Numbered from the stretch's first letter, positions 42,524 to 53,289 are shown. The stretch: DNA of 64,000 nt from Desulfobacter curvatus DSM 3379 (GCF_000373985.1 NZ_KB893068.1:1-64000), one strand, 5' to 3'. Translations and numbers: made by a program. Notes: generated by a model not told the origin, from the letters alone.

Positions 42524-43708
42524 ATGAGCATCCCCCATGCCCCGGGCCCCTTGCCCGAGGGGAAGATGATTGATTATCAAATTGTCCTGGTCTTAAGCCT
42601 GGTTCATTTTACAGGGGATTTTTACTCCGCTTTTTTCACTCCTTTGCTTCCCGCATTTCAGGCCAAGCTGAGTCTTACACTGACCCAGGTGGGCCTGATT
42701 ACCGGCACCGTACGCTTCTTATCCTTTGTGGTGCAGCCGGTGGTGGGGTATATGGCCGACAGGTACGAAACCCGGTGGTTTGTTCTCACCGGATTATTCT
42801 TGGTTTTTTTTGCCATTCCATTTTCCGGCATTGCACCCAATTACTGGATTTTGCTCACCACGCTGTGTCTGGGTTCTTTGGGTTCTTCCATGTTTCATCC
42901 ATCCACTTCGGGCATGGTGAATGTGTATGCCGGAAACCGGGCAGGCTTTGCACAGTCTATTTTCAATACCGGCGGCACGTTGGCGTTTGCTCTGGGGCCT
43001 GTATTCATCACCTGGTATGTGAGCCGGTTTGGGCTGTCTGCCATGCCCTGGACCATGATTTTGGGTCTTATATCCTTTATGTTCTGCCTGAAATATATGC
43101 CCAAACCCGTATCCGAGAATATGGCGGGATTGGGATTTATCAACAGTTTGAAGCACACCTTTGGCAAGGTGTATAAAACGGTGTTTTTAATCTGGCTGGT
43201 CATGGTGCTGCGAGCCGTTGTGGGCCAGACCTTTTTAACCTTCATGCCCATTTACCTGACCCTTCACGGCCATCCCCTGCCCTCTGTTGGCGTAATCATC
43301 GCGCTTTTCACCATTGCCGGGACCCTGTCCGGACTGACGGCAGGCTATTGTGCAGACCGATTCGGGTTCACGCCTGTTTTCTTTCTGTCATACTTGCTCA
43401 TGCCGCCCACCCTTTTAATGTTTTTATACATGCCGGGCTTGGGCGCCTACGCAGGCTCTTTTCTTTCCGGTTTTTTCGTGCTGGCCCCCATGCCTTTAGG
43501 CGTGGTTATGGCCCAGAAGCTTGCCCCCGGTTCCAGGGCCATGGCAGCCAGCCTTATGATGGGACTGGCCTATGGGCTTGGCGGAGTCATTGCTCCGGGA
43601 ATCGGATGGCTTGCAGACGTTTATGGACTGACCATCGTTCTGAAGTGCACTGCATTTATCCCATTGGTCTGCCTGGTACCCATTGCCTTGTTCCCTAAAA
43701 TAAAGTAG
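42524..43708 (+). CDS. MFS transporter, fosmidomycin-resistance-like
   Basis: 394 residues with 12 predicted helices. MADRYETRWF (the loop after TM2) carries the MFS loop motif, and HFTGDFYSAFFTPLLP in TM1 resembles Fsr-type exporters. CADRFGF repeats the motif in the second half. The substrate is unknown. It follows the PFL gene by 12 bases and precedes the radical SAM gene by 10. Confidence 0.8.
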   Translation: MSIPHAPGPLPEGKMIDYQIVLVLSLVHFTGDFYSAFFTPLLPAFQAKLSLTLTQVGLITGTVRFLSFVVQPVVGYMADRYETRWFVLTGLFLVFFAIPFSGIAPNYWILLTTLCLGSLGSSMFHPSTSGMVNVYAGNRAGFAQSIFNTGGTLAFALGPVFITWYVSRFGLSAMPWTMILGLISFMFCLKYMPKPVSENMAGLGFINSLKHTFGKVYKTVFLIWLVMVLRAVVGQTFLTFMPIYLTLHGHPLPSVGVIIALFTIAGTLSGLTAGYCADRFGFTPVFFLSYLLMPPTLLMFLYMPGLGAYAGSFLSGFFVLAPMPLGVVMAQKLAPGSRAMAASLMMGLAYGLGGVIAPGIGWLADVYGLTIVLKCTAFIPLVCLVPIALFPKIK

Positions 43709-43718
43709 GTAACGATCC

Positions 43719-45377
43719 GTGTCAGATGTTGTCTTAATTGCCCCGCCTATCCAGGAATTTTATCTGACAAAAAAGCGGACCATTCCCTACGGGTTAGCCT
43801 GTATTGCCACACAGCTGGAGCGTGCCGGATTTTCATCTACCATCATTGATGCCCTTGCCGTTGATAAATCTAAGATCATTGAGTACCCACAAGGTTTTGA
43901 TCACCTGGTGCCCCATTACGGTAGAACCGATATCTCCATGTTTTCTCTGTTCCACCATTACAGACATTTCGGCTACAGTTTTGAGCATATTGGTAATCTG
44001 GTTAGACGGGAAAAACCTTTTTTAGTGGGCATATCCGCCTTATTCACCCCCTATTGGGAGCAGGCCCTGGACACGGCAAGGGCAGTGAAAAAATTCTGGC
44101 CCCACGCATTTATAGTTTTGGGTGGCCATCATGCCACCCAATTCCCTAAAAACTGCCTTGAATACCGAGAAATCGATTTTGTGATCCAAGGAGAAGGCGA
44201 GGTGCCCATGGTGCAGCTTGCCGAACTGATCAAAAAGCAGCCGCCACACACCGCACCCAAGGCGGCTGAATTAAAGAAAATCAACGGCATCGGTTTTAGA
44301 CACGGCAATGACATCACGCTAAATCCCCCTGCCTGGGCTGAGTCGCCCCATGGCCTTGACCAAAATGCGTTGGATAAAATCAATTGGCACTTTTACCGGC
44401 GCAATAAAAAAGCGGCTATTACCGTTGTGGCATCCAGAGGCTGCCCTTTTCTATGTTCTTATTGTGCGGTATCCGGGTCAAGCAATCACGCCGGGTTCAG
44501 GATGCGGCCGGTCAAAGATGTTATTGATGAGATTAAATTGCAGGCAGAGTCTAAACAGGTTGGGTTTATTGATTTTGAGGATGAAAACCTAACCCTTAAA
44601 AAATCATGGATCCTGGAACTTTTAGCCGGCATCCAACAGATATTCAAGGGACAGGATGTTGAACTGCGGGCCATGAACGGACTTTTCCCCCCGTCCCTTG
44701 ATATGAAGATCCTGACAGCTATGAAAGCATCCGGGTTCAAAACCCTGAACCTGTCCGTGGGCTCCTTCAGTGCAACCCAGTTAAAAATTTTTAAACGCCC
44801 GGATGTCAGAGAGGCCCATGACAGGGTGCTGGAGATGGCCAAGGATTTGGATATGGATTGTGTCTCTTATCTTCTTGGGGGCGCGCCGGGCCAGACTGCG
44901 GCCACCACCTTGAATGATCTTTTGGCCCTTGCGGCCAGAAGAACCATTGCCGGGCTGTCCATCTACTATCCGGCCCCGGGCAGTGCGGATTATGCCCTGT
45001 GTGAAAAACAACTATTGCTGCCCCGGGATTTTACCTTAATACGTTCGACTGCTTTTCCGATTGCAGATACGACGTCCAGGCTTGAAGCCGTGACACTATT
45101 ACGCCTGGCAAGAATTTTAAATTTTCTTAAATTCTATGTGGATAAAGAGGGTGTTATGCCAAAGGTGTTGAGTGCCGGCAAAATTTTAGATATTGAAAAC
45201 AACTGCCATGGGGAGATGGATAGATATGAGGCCGGCACCCTGTTACTCCGAATGTTTCTAACAGACGCGATTCCCAGGGGAATGGATCATGAGGGCCGCA
45301 TCTACCATCATCCCCACAGTATGGATTTATGTAAACAGTTCATTCAAAGGCTTGTTATGCTTCCCACAGGCGTTTGA
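43719..45377 (+). CDS. B12-binding-domain radical SAM protein
   Basis: 552 residues. The N-terminal cobalamin-binding-type domain (about 1-180) holds LIAPPIQEFYL and VLGGHHATQFP, though without the full DxHxxG. The radical SAM domain has RGCPFLCSYC (CxxxCxxC, about residues 240-249), then a TIM barrel. Start is GTG at 43719. The family covers many reactions (methylation, ring contraction, thiomethylation); none can be assigned. No B12 riboswitch was seen upstream, and it looks cotranscribed with the MFS gene. Confidence 0.85.
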   Translation: MSDVVLIAPPIQEFYLTKKRTIPYGLACIATQLERAGFSSTIIDALAVDKSKIIEYPQGFDHLVPHYGRTDISMFSLFHHYRHFGYSFEHIGNLVRREKPFLVGISALFTPYWEQALDTARAVKKFWPHAFIVLGGHHATQFPKNCLEYREIDFVIQGEGEVPMVQLAELIKKQPPHTAPKAAELKKINGIGFRHGNDITLNPPAWAESPHGLDQNALDKINWHFYRRNKKAAITVVASRGCPFLCSYCAVSGSSNHAGFRMRPVKDVIDEIKLQAESKQVGFIDFEDENLTLKKSWILELLAGIQQIFKGQDVELRAMNGLFPPSLDMKILTAMKASGFKTLNLSVGSFSATQLKIFKRPDVREAHDRVLEMAKDLDMDCVSYLLGGAPGQTAATTLNDLLALAARRTIAGLSIYYPAPGSADYALCEKQLLLPRDFTLIRSTAFPIADTTSRLEAVTLLRLARILNFLKFYVDKEGVMPKVLSAGKILDIENNCHGEMDRYEAGTLLLRMFLTDAIPRGMDHEGRIYHHPHSMDLCKQFIQRLVMLPTGV

Positions 45378-45523
45378 ACTTCCTCAACCCTATCCTGCCC
45401 AACCACAATGCTTGAGGCGAATCTCAGCCGGGTGTGTTTCGGGTAGATGGGCTCCCTAGGCAGGTAGTTTCGTGAACCCCCTTCCACTATTCGTTTTGTA
45501 TGCCGTTTCCCGGAGCAATACGA

Positions 45524-46975
45524 TTATTGCTGCCCCAACGCGCATTGGGTACTGAAATTTTCTGCATTGCCGATTTCAATATAGGATGCCCCTCGTTCAG
45601 GTCCGAAACTGCCGGAAAGCACAATAATGAGGTCGTCATCTTTAAAATTTTGGTCTGCAATCAAACGGCAGATGGAACCTGTCAGCGAGTCCCTTGGACC
45701 TGCCCCGAGGGATATGTACTCGGGGAATACGCCAAAGGACAAAGAGAGCATGCGCACCACTTTCTTATCGTAAACCTGGGCGAAAATCGGGCTGTCCCCC
45801 CGATAGGCGGCCAGGGCCAGAATGGTTTTTCCGGAAAGTGAGTCTGCCACAATCCCCCTGGTGTTCAAACGCAGGGAAGACTTCACCGCGGCCTTGGCAA
45901 GATAGTCTGTCAGATTGCCGTGGCTTGAATAGGGAATATCAATGAACGAGCTTCTTTTCAACTCCACCTCCTGGGCAATCCTGGCCATGGTCTGTACCGC
46001 TTGCTCGGGATATTTGCCATTGGCCGTCTCACCTGAAAGCATCAGCGCGTCAGTATGATCCAGGCAGGCATTGGCCACATCAGACACTTCAGCCCTTGTG
46101 GGCCGTGGTGATTGAATCATGGAATGCAGCATCTGGGTGGCCACAATCACAGGACGTCTAAGTTCAATGCAGGTTTGGACAATATCTTTTTGAATCAACG
46201 GGATTCTTTCAGTTGGGATTTCAACGGCCAGATCACCCCTGGCCACCATCACCCCATAGGCATTTTCCAAAATTTCCCGAAGATTATTAACCCCCTGGGC
46301 ATTTTCAATCTTAGCAATGATTTTGATTGAAGATTTTTTCTCGTCAAGGATATTTTGAACCGCCAGGACATCTTCCTTGTTGCGAACAAAGGAGTGGGCA
46401 ATAAAATCAATATCCTGGTCTGCAGCAAAAGCAATAAAGCCCCTGTCCTTTTCGCTTAAGGCCGGTAATTTAACATGAACCGATGGAATATTGATGCTTT
46501 TTCTGGGGTAAATCACCCCGTCATTTTCCACGAGACAGTTGAGATAACCGTCTGCATTGCCCGTTACTTTCAGGGCAATACATCCGTCATCAATGAGAAT
46601 GGAAGATCCGACCGGCACATCATCGGCAAATTGTGGGTAGGATACGCAGATCACATCATCTTTGGAAATCCCGCCGGCCGCTCCTTTAATGCGGATAGAA
46701 TCCCCGGAGGCCACCGACAGGGGGGCTTTAGCATCACAGGTTCTGATCTCAGGGCCTTTGGTATCTATAAGGATACCGATCTTGTCCGATACCTTGCGGG
46801 TATTTTCAATAACCTGCATGGCATCATCATGGCTCATATGGGCCGTATTCAAGCGGACCACGTTCATTCCCGCCTTATAAAGCGTTTCAATGAATTGAAC
46901 CGAACAATTCAGGTTGGATATGGTAGCGACAATTTTTGTTTTACGCCTTTTCAAAGCAGTCCTCTCTTTCGGCAC
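45524..46975 (-). CDS. pyk: Pyruvate kinase
   Basis: Final step of glycolysis: PEP and ADP to pyruvate and ATP. 483 residues with RRKTKIVATI at the N-terminus, KGPEIRTC, the active-site IIAKIENAQGVNNLREIL (lysine about residue 220), and a full C-terminal domain. The order of magnitude and motifs fit the type II class. It is transcribed alone on the minus strand, with a 224-base gap upstream of the start. Confidence 0.93.
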   Translation of the reverse strand: MPKERTALKRRKTKIVATISNLNCSVQFIETLYKAGMNVVRLNTAHMSHDDAMQVIENTRKVSDKIGILIDTKGPEIRTCDAKAPLSVASGDSIRIKGAAGGISKDDVICVSYPQFADDVPVGSSILIDDGCIALKVTGNADGYLNCLVENDGVIYPRKSINIPSVHVKLPALSEKDRGFIAFAADQDIDFIAHSFVRNKEDVLAVQNILDEKKSSIKIIAKIENAQGVNNLREILENAYGVMVARGDLAVEIPTERIPLIQKDIVQTCIELRRPVIVATQMLHSMIQSPRPTRAEVSDVANACLDHTDALMLSGETANGKYPEQAVQTMARIAQEVELKRSSFIDIPYSSHGNLTDYLAKAAVKSSLRLNTRGIVADSLSGKTILALAAYRGDSPIFAQVYDKKVVRMLSLSFGVFPEYISLGAGPRDSLTGSICRLIADQNFKDDDLIIVLSGSFGPERGASYIEIGNAENFSTQCALGQQ

Positions 46976-47199
46976 AATGCCATGATATATGTCTTAATAT
47001 CCGGCAACGGCACCGGATAATTAAATGCGGGAAATAAGGTTGGTATGGGGATTAAGAACTATTACGCGTGTTACAATATGTTACATTCCAGCTTAAAATA
47101 TTTGATAAAGAAGAATACGCTATTTGGGGGATCAGGTGCAAGGAAAAAGCATGATCTAACCGTTTACTTTTACTTGATTGAATTTATTTTCCAGTAAGA

Positions 47200-48465
47200 T
47201 TAACCAGGTCTTCGGCACAGGGCCATAATAAAATTTTCAAGTCCTGTGGCGGCGTCAACCCCGGATGATTTAATACGATAATCAAGTTCAGCAAGGGCAG
47301 ACAGCGCGTGTGTCAATTCCTCCAGGGCAAAATTTTCCGATTTTAAAAAATTCTGGAATATAGGATAGGCATTTTTAGGATTTGGGGCCAGCAAAAGGTC
47401 ATTGGCCGGTAATTTTGCAGATTTTTTTTTATTTTCATCGTCCCCGGCCCTTAAAAGGCTGATGTTTTCTTCATCCGCTTTAAGGGTGTTTGCATCCCAG
47501 TCAATAATTGCAGGCAAAAGCATTTGCTTGAATGCATTGAACTGCATATGTTTCAAAGCAGGCCCCCCTGACCGGCCAGTATTCAGACCCGTTGTGAAGC
47601 ACTTGACGGCTAAAAGCTTTCTGACCTGATTTTCAAGGGTTTTTAAAATCTGTAAAGGATGAAACCCATCGGACAACAAACCTGCTAAAAGCGTCAGCGA
47701 TTTAGACACATCCCGTTCCATCACGGCATTGGTCAAGGCAAATATGGGGTCCTTTTTATCTTTGTGCACCACAGCCCCAATATCCGCCACTGATATGCGG
47801 TCTCTGCCCCCGGTATATGCCAGAAGTTTTTCAATTGCATTTGCAAATAACTCGGGATTAAATCCTGTCTGATCCACAAGTGCGGCAAAGGCATCCGGAG
47901 GCATCTGCTTTCCTGCCTTTAACAGCATCTGCCGGCTGATATCCCTAAGCACGGCCTGCTGTTCTTCAAGGTCCGCCTTTCTGGCGCCCGTGGCAACACT
48001 GCAGTCCACCACCAGTCCGTATTCAAGAATAAGCTTGTATATTTTTTTTCTACGGTCCGGCGTACCCGTGGTAAATACAAGCACATGATTATCAGGGATA
48101 CCCTCTTCAACAAGGCGGATCAGAATCTGCAGATCCTTTTCACTGTAGCTGATCTCACCGGCGGGCGCTTTCAGCAAAAAAAGCGGTGCATCTTTTACGG
48201 CAATGACTTTTCTGGTTCCAAGAAACGAAAACGTACCGGCCTGTTCGGAAATCTCGCCCACGGGTGTGGTCTTCCCGTCCAGAACATCAAGGCCGAACTG
48301 TTTGGATTCCCCTTTAAGCAGTATTGGGACAAGGGTATCCAAAGCCTTACGCACCAGAAAGGATTCCCCGCAGATTAAAACGGTTTTAAGATTATCCTCC
48401 TTTGACAGCCTATCAAGAGCACCTGCAAGGGCCTTGTATGTAACCAGATTTTTAGTGGCGGTCAT
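47200..48465 (-). CDS. holA: DNA polymerase III subunit delta
   Basis: Clamp-loader subunit that opens the beta clamp. 421 residues: an AAA-like N-terminal domain with LICGESFLVRKALD at the expected place (the family has GEdxfLv), KVIAVKDAPLF, and a helical C-terminal collar domain ending in LAELDYRIKSSGVDA, typical of HolA (xDxxlKxg). It overlaps lgt by 14 bases and is last in the ileS-lspA-lgt-holA run. Identity rests on this pattern, since HolA diverges fast. Confidence 0.75.
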   Translation of the reverse strand: MTATKNLVTYKALAGALDRLSKEDNLKTVLICGESFLVRKALDTLVPILLKGESKQFGLDVLDGKTTPVGEISEQAGTFSFLGTRKVIAVKDAPLFLLKAPAGEISYSEKDLQILIRLVEEGIPDNHVLVFTTGTPDRRKKIYKLILEYGLVVDCSVATGARKADLEEQQAVLRDISRQMLLKAGKQMPPDAFAALVDQTGFNPELFANAIEKLLAYTGGRDRISVADIGAVVHKDKKDPIFALTNAVMERDVSKSLTLLAGLLSDGFHPLQILKTLENQVRKLLAVKCFTTGLNTGRSGGPALKHMQFNAFKQMLLPAIIDWDANTLKADEENISLLRAGDDENKKKSAKLPANDLLLAPNPKNAYPIFQNFLKSENFALEELTHALSALAELDYRIKSSGVDAATGLENFIMALCRRPG

Positions 48466-49222
48466 GCCTTGCTCTCAGTTTGATGACCATGAATATCAAG
48501 GCAATGCAGGAGACCAGCAATCCAATGCCCTGGGACAGAGACAAAAAATCAAAAAAGAAGTTCCCCCTGAAATCTCCCCTGAAAAACTCAATGATTGACC
48601 TGAACAGGGAATAGAGCATGATGTAGCTTAAAAAAACCATGCCGTTGAAGCGTTTGCGCCGCTGAATGGCCAAAAGAATTAAAAAAAGAACAAAGTTGGA
48701 TGCAATCATATACACCTGGGTGGGGTGCAAAGGGATATTAAGTGGGGCCAAACTGTCCGGATTTGTAAAGGTAATGGCAATGGGCAACGTACAGGATTTG
48801 CCGTAACAGCATCCGGCAAAAAGACAGCCGAAACGCCCCACGGAGTGCCCCAAAGCAAGGCCGGGCGATATAACATCAGCGGTTTTCCAGATATCCATTT
48901 TTTTGATGCGCAAGAAGATAATGGCCCCAAGGGAACCGCCGATAAACCCGCCAAAAAAGACCAGGCCGCCGTTCCAGATTTTAAAAATATCAAGAATGTT
49001 GTCCCTGTATGCGTCGAGATCAATAAGTACATACAGGATACGCGCGCCGGCAAGGGCACTGATCAAAACGGTAAAAAAAAGATCGGATATGATCTGATCC
49101 GGAACACCATAAAATTTAGCATTTCGTTTTGTAAACCAGATGGCGGTGATAAACCCTAAGGCCACGAAAAGGCCATAGGTATAAAGCTTCAGACTGCCGA
49201 TCTGAAGAAGAATCGGATGCAT
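48452..49222 (-). CDS. lgt: Prolipoprotein diacylglyceryl transferase
   Basis: Inner-membrane enzyme that attaches diacylglycerol to the lipobox cysteine. 256 residues, seven predicted helices, and the signature GRFGCLFAGCCYGKSC (about residues 134-149). It works with LspA, whose gene lies just upstream, and serves lipoproteins such as the one encoded at 10552-11904. It begins 11 bases after lspA. Confidence 0.93.
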   Translation of the reverse strand: MHPILLQIGSLKLYTYGLFVALGFITAIWFTKRNAKFYGVPDQIISDLFFTVLISALAGARILYVLIDLDAYRDNILDIFKIWNGGLVFFGGFIGGSLGAIIFLRIKKMDIWKTADVISPGLALGHSVGRFGCLFAGCCYGKSCTLPIAITFTNPDSLAPLNIPLHPTQVYMIASNFVLFLILLAIQRRKRFNGMVFLSYIMLYSLFRSIIEFFRGDFRGNFFFDFLSLSQGIGLLVSCIALIFMVIKLRARHDRH

Positions 49223-49233
49223 GAATACTCCTT

Positions 49234-49728
49234 TTATATTTCAGGCAGTTTGTTGAATACTACGTGGTAAATTAATATGCCCATTCCAATGGTAATGGCT
49301 GAATCTGCGACATTAAATGCCGGCCAGTGAAAGGCACCGACATAAAACTCCAGAAAATCAACAACTTTTCCAAACCGGAACCGGTCAATCAGATTCCCTA
49401 TTGCACCGCCAAAAATCAAGGCCAGACCATAGGACAAAAAGATGTGGGATTGGGCCGTTTTCTTGTAAAGCCAGAGTACGAACAGAGCAACCCCGGAAGA
49501 TAAAAATAAAAAAATAAATTTTCTGATCCCTGGGGACTGTTCGGCGAAAAAACCGAACGCCCCTCCGGGATTCAGTACATGGGTGATATTAAAAAAATGA
49601 TCAATCACCGTAATATGCGCATGCAGCGGCAAATGCCTTACAATAAGCCATTTGGTGATCTGGTCCAGCAAAAGCACACAGATACTCACCAGGGCAAGCC
49701 GCCGCATGGGTATTAAAAAACCGTCCAT
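49234..49728 (-). CDS. lspA: Lipoprotein signal peptidase (signal peptidase II)
   Basis: Aspartyl membrane protease that removes lipoprotein signal peptides. 164 residues and four helices. The two catalytic aspartates are in GAIGNLIDRFRFGKVVDF (Asp about 119) and FNVADSAI (Asp about 141). Its ATG overlaps the ileS stop, and ileS-lspA is a classic bacterial pair. lgt follows. Confidence 0.95.
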   Translation of the reverse strand: MDGFLIPMRRLALVSICVLLLDQITKWLIVRHLPLHAHITVIDHFFNITHVLNPGGAFGFFAEQSPGIRKFIFLFLSSGVALFVLWLYKKTAQSHIFLSYGLALIFGGAIGNLIDRFRFGKVVDFLEFYVGAFHWPAFNVADSAITIGMGILIYHVVFNKLPEI

Positions 49729-52523
49729 CAGCCCAGAATGGTTTTAAGGGCCTGGGTGCAACGGGGACAGGCAGTGGGGTGGTCCGGATCAGTTCCCAAT
49801 TTCTCATCAAACCGCCAGCACCGTTCACATTTTTCACCGGACGCCTTGGCAACCTTTATGGCCAGGCCCTCGATCTCCTTGCCTTGGTAAATATCCCCGT
49901 CAAGGGTATCCACCACCCGGGCTTCTGACACGATAAAAATATCATTGAGTTCAACATCCAGGGATGCCACCTGGGCTTCAAGATCGCCCTGGGGCAGTTT
50001 GATTTCAACAGAAGCATCCAAGGGATGGCCGATGAGCTTGGTTGCTCTTGCCTCTTCCAGTGCCTTGGTTACTTCTGCCCGCAATGCCCGGATATTTTCC
50101 CACTTGGCGGCAAGATCCCTGTCCTCAAGGAAATTATCAAGGCTAACCATATCCTCCATGTGAACACTCTCTTTTTTAGTGTCCCCCAGGGGCATGTGGG
50201 TATAAATCTCTTCGGCCGTAAAGGGCAGGATCGGTGCCATGATTTTGACCAGGGCATCCAGTATCATATACATGACGGTCTGGGCATCCTTACGGGTATC
50301 TGAATTTTCAGGGCTAGTGTAAACCCGGTCCTTGATAATATCCAGATAAAAGGAAGACAGATCCACCACGCAAAAATTATGAAGGGTGTGATAAATCACA
50401 TGAAATTCATAGGCATCATAAGCGGCCCGGCACCGTTTTACCACATGATGCAGGCGATGGAGAATAAACCGGTCCAGCTCTGCCATATTCTCAATGGGTC
50501 TGGCCTGGGACGGTTCAAACCCGGTGAAATTACCTAAAAGAAACCGGCAGGTGTTCCTGATCCGTCTGTAGGCATCCGAAAGCTGCTTGATGATATTATC
50601 TGAAATACTGACATCCCCGCGGTAGTCCGCAGAAGCGGCCCAGAGCCGTAACACGTCGGCACCGTACTGCTTGATCACCTTGTCCGGGGCCACAACATTG
50701 CCCACGGATTTGGACATTTTATGGCCCTTTTCATCCACCACAAACCCGTGGGTGAGTACGGCTTTGTACGGGGCATGGCCGGTTCTGCCCACTGCGGTCA
50801 AAAGCGAAGAGTGAAACCAGCCACGATGCTGGTCAGAGCCTTCAAGGTACATGTCCGCCGGACGCTGCAGTCCCTCTCTTTCCTCTAACACGGCGGCATG
50901 GCTGACACCTGAGTCAAACCACACATCAAGGATATTCTGGTCTTTGGTAAAGGTTGTTGAACCGCAGTCTTCGCATACCGCACCATCAGGCATGAGATAC
51001 TCAGCATCCTTTTCAAACCAGATGTCCGAAGAAAATTCAGTGAAAAGTTCATGGATACGGTCCACGGACTCCCGGGTCACATATACTTTCTTGCATTTGG
51101 TGCAGTGAAATACGGGAATGGGAACCCCCCAGGAGCGCTGGCGGGACAGGCACCAGTCCGGCCGGTGCTCAATCATGGAATAGATTCGCTCCCTGCCCCA
51201 GGACGGAATCCAATGGACATTGTTAATTTCATCAAGGGCTTTTTGCCTCAGCCCCAGGTTGTCCATGGAGATAAACCACTGGGGTGTGGCCCGGTAAATA
51301 ACAGGCTTTTTACAACGCCAGCAGTGGGGATAGGAATGGGACATGTTTTCCTGCTTGAGCAACGCGCCTTTTTCTTCCAGGGTTTTATTGATTTCAGCAT
51401 TGGCCTTAAAAATAAACTGGCCTTCAAACAGTTCAACTCCTTGGGAAAATGTACCGTTGTCCTCCACAGGCGAATAGCATTCCAGACCATAGCGTTTGCC
51501 TGCAATATGGTCGTCGGCACCGTGGCCCGGAGCAGTATGAACACAACCGGTTCCGGCCTCAAGAGTAACGTGGTCTCCCAGGATAATTAAAGAATCCCTG
51601 TCATAAAAAGGATGGTTGCAGTTGCGATTTTCAAGGTCCTTTGCAGACAGTTCGGCAATAATGGAATAATCTGCTATCCCAAATTCGCCCATGACATTTT
51701 CCACAAGCTCCTTGGCCATGATCAAGATACCCTGATTTTGTGTTTTAACCGCCGCATAAATAAAATCAGGATGCAGGCAGACCCCCAGGTTGGCCGGCAG
51801 GGTCCATGGCGTGGTGGTCCAGATCACAACGGATACGGTTTCCCCGCCTGCATCAAAAAGATCTTTGGCATTGTCCTTTAAAGGAAATTTTACATAAATG
51901 GATGGGGAGGTATGATCGTGGTATTCAATTTCAGCTTCAGCCAGAGCGGTCTGGCAATTGCAGCACCAGTAGATGGGTTTTTTCCCCAGGAACATATCTC
52001 CTGACAGGCCGAATTCACCACACTCTTTGGCGATGCGTGCTTCATAGGGATAGTTCATGGTCAAATAGGGGTCATCCCATTCCCCCGCAACCCCAAAGCG
52101 TTTAAACTCTTCTCTCTGGATATCCACAAACGATGCCGCATAAGCCCGGCATTCCCGGCGCACCTCTACCGGCGTCATGTCCTTTTTCTTGCTACCCAGT
52201 TTTTTGTCCACATTATGTTCAATGGGCAGGCCGTGGCAGTCCCAGCCCGGGACATAAGGTGCGTTAAAACCGCACATCTGCCGGGACCGGATAATAATAT
52301 CCTTTAGTATTTTGTTAATGGCATGGCCCATGTGAAGATGGCCGTTGGCATAGGGAGGACCGTCATGGAGAATAAAAAGGGGCTTGTCCTTGGATTGTTC
52401 CCGCAGTTTTTTATAAATTTTTTTCTGCTCCCAGGCTTTGATCATCTCTGGTTCACGCTGGGGCAGGTTGGCCTTCATTGCAAATTTGGTAGAAGGCAGG
52501 TTCAGTGTTTTTTTATAATCCAT
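49728..52523 (-). CDS. ileS: Isoleucyl-tRNA synthetase
   Basis: 931-residue class I synthetase. The HIGH motif is present as PYANGHLHMGHA (about residues 57-68), KMSKS in GHKMSKSVGN (about 607-611), and the editing domain is complete. The C-terminus has the zinc finger CERCW and CPRC, the bacterial ileS type. It heads the ileS-lspA-lgt-holA operon. Confidence 0.96.
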   Translation of the reverse strand: MDYKKTLNLPSTKFAMKANLPQREPEMIKAWEQKKIYKKLREQSKDKPLFILHDGPPYANGHLHMGHAINKILKDIIIRSRQMCGFNAPYVPGWDCHGLPIEHNVDKKLGSKKKDMTPVEVRRECRAYAASFVDIQREEFKRFGVAGEWDDPYLTMNYPYEARIAKECGEFGLSGDMFLGKKPIYWCCNCQTALAEAEIEYHDHTSPSIYVKFPLKDNAKDLFDAGGETVSVVIWTTTPWTLPANLGVCLHPDFIYAAVKTQNQGILIMAKELVENVMGEFGIADYSIIAELSAKDLENRNCNHPFYDRDSLIILGDHVTLEAGTGCVHTAPGHGADDHIAGKRYGLECYSPVEDNGTFSQGVELFEGQFIFKANAEINKTLEEKGALLKQENMSHSYPHCWRCKKPVIYRATPQWFISMDNLGLRQKALDEINNVHWIPSWGRERIYSMIEHRPDWCLSRQRSWGVPIPVFHCTKCKKVYVTRESVDRIHELFTEFSSDIWFEKDAEYLMPDGAVCEDCGSTTFTKDQNILDVWFDSGVSHAAVLEEREGLQRPADMYLEGSDQHRGWFHSSLLTAVGRTGHAPYKAVLTHGFVVDEKGHKMSKSVGNVVAPDKVIKQYGADVLRLWAASADYRGDVSISDNIIKQLSDAYRRIRNTCRFLLGNFTGFEPSQARPIENMAELDRFILHRLHHVVKRCRAAYDAYEFHVIYHTLHNFCVVDLSSFYLDIIKDRVYTSPENSDTRKDAQTVMYMILDALVKIMAPILPFTAEEIYTHMPLGDTKKESVHMEDMVSLDNFLEDRDLAAKWENIRALRAEVTKALEEARATKLIGHPLDASVEIKLPQGDLEAQVASLDVELNDIFIVSEARVVDTLDGDIYQGKEIEGLAIKVAKASGEKCERCWRFDEKLGTDPDHPTACPRCTQALKTILG

Positions 52524-52626
52524 TATTCCTAAATTCCTTTTGCCTTTCGGATCTGGTTTGAAGTCTTAATTAACGAACTTTTCTTTGTAATGGCAGCAAA
52601 GGCAAAAGTCAAGAATTTAGCTGAAT

Positions 52627-53289
52627 TTACAGTGCTGACGCATGAGTCTGACGGGCTTCAAGAATAACCACAACCCTTTGGGCTTCCACAACAGGCAGGG
52701 TATAAGATCTATGTGTAATATGAAACTGTTTCGTAAGCTCAGAAGTGACTTCTTCTGAGGCATGCACCCCTTTCAGGGCATAAATTTTGCCACCAGGTGC
52801 CAACATGGGACCGGCAAGCCCTGCAAGTTTTCCAAGATCTGCAAAGCCCCTGGCCGTGACGGCATCATACATTTGCAACTGCCCGGAATCCTTGGCAAGA
52901 TCTTCCACCCTTGCATGCAGCGCGCTGATATTGTTAAGCCTTAAGGTACGTACCACATGGTTTAGAAAGCTGACCTTTTTTCTCACCGCATCCACCATGG
53001 TGACATCAAGGTCCGGGCAGATGACTTTCATGGGGACGGCAGGAAAGCCTGCACCTGAACCCATATCCATTATCCGTGACGGCCGGTCCAGGAACCTGGC
53101 CGCAGCCAGGGCATCCAAAAAATGTTTATAGGCCACAAGCTGAATATCCGTTATGGCGGTTAGGTTTATTTTGGCATTCCAGCGTATCAATTCCCGGGCA
53201 TGGGCAGCCAGCAGACCCACCTGCTCCGGTGACAGACTCAACCCAAGGACATCAGCACCCTTTTCGAGGTAATGACAAAATTCCTTCAT
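52627..53289 (-). CDS. rsmG: 16S rRNA (guanine-527-N7)-methyltransferase
   Basis: Methylates G527 of 16S rRNA. 220 residues with the GidB/RsmG pattern: WNAKINLTAITD near residue 40, IMDMGSGAGFPAVPMKV (SAM site), and VTARGFADL. It stands about 100 bases before ileS on the same strand and may be read with it. A fairly AT-rich gap of 318 bases separates it from the divergent EF-G gene. Confidence 0.92.
   Translation of the reverse strand: MKEFCHYLEKGADVLGLSLSPEQVGLLAAHARELIRWNAKINLTAITDIQLVAYKHFLDALAAARFLDRPSRIMDMGSGAGFPAVPMKVICPDLDVTMVDAVRKKVSFLNHVVRTLRLNNISALHARVEDLAKDSGQLQMYDAVTARGFADLGKLAGLAGPMLAPGGKIYALKGVHASEEVTSELTKQFHITHRSYTLPVVEAQRVVVILEARQTHASAL

Noticed and set aside
43709..43760. 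Cobalamin riboswitch before the B12 radical SAM gene
   Set aside because: Only ten bases separate it from the MFS gene; no room for one.
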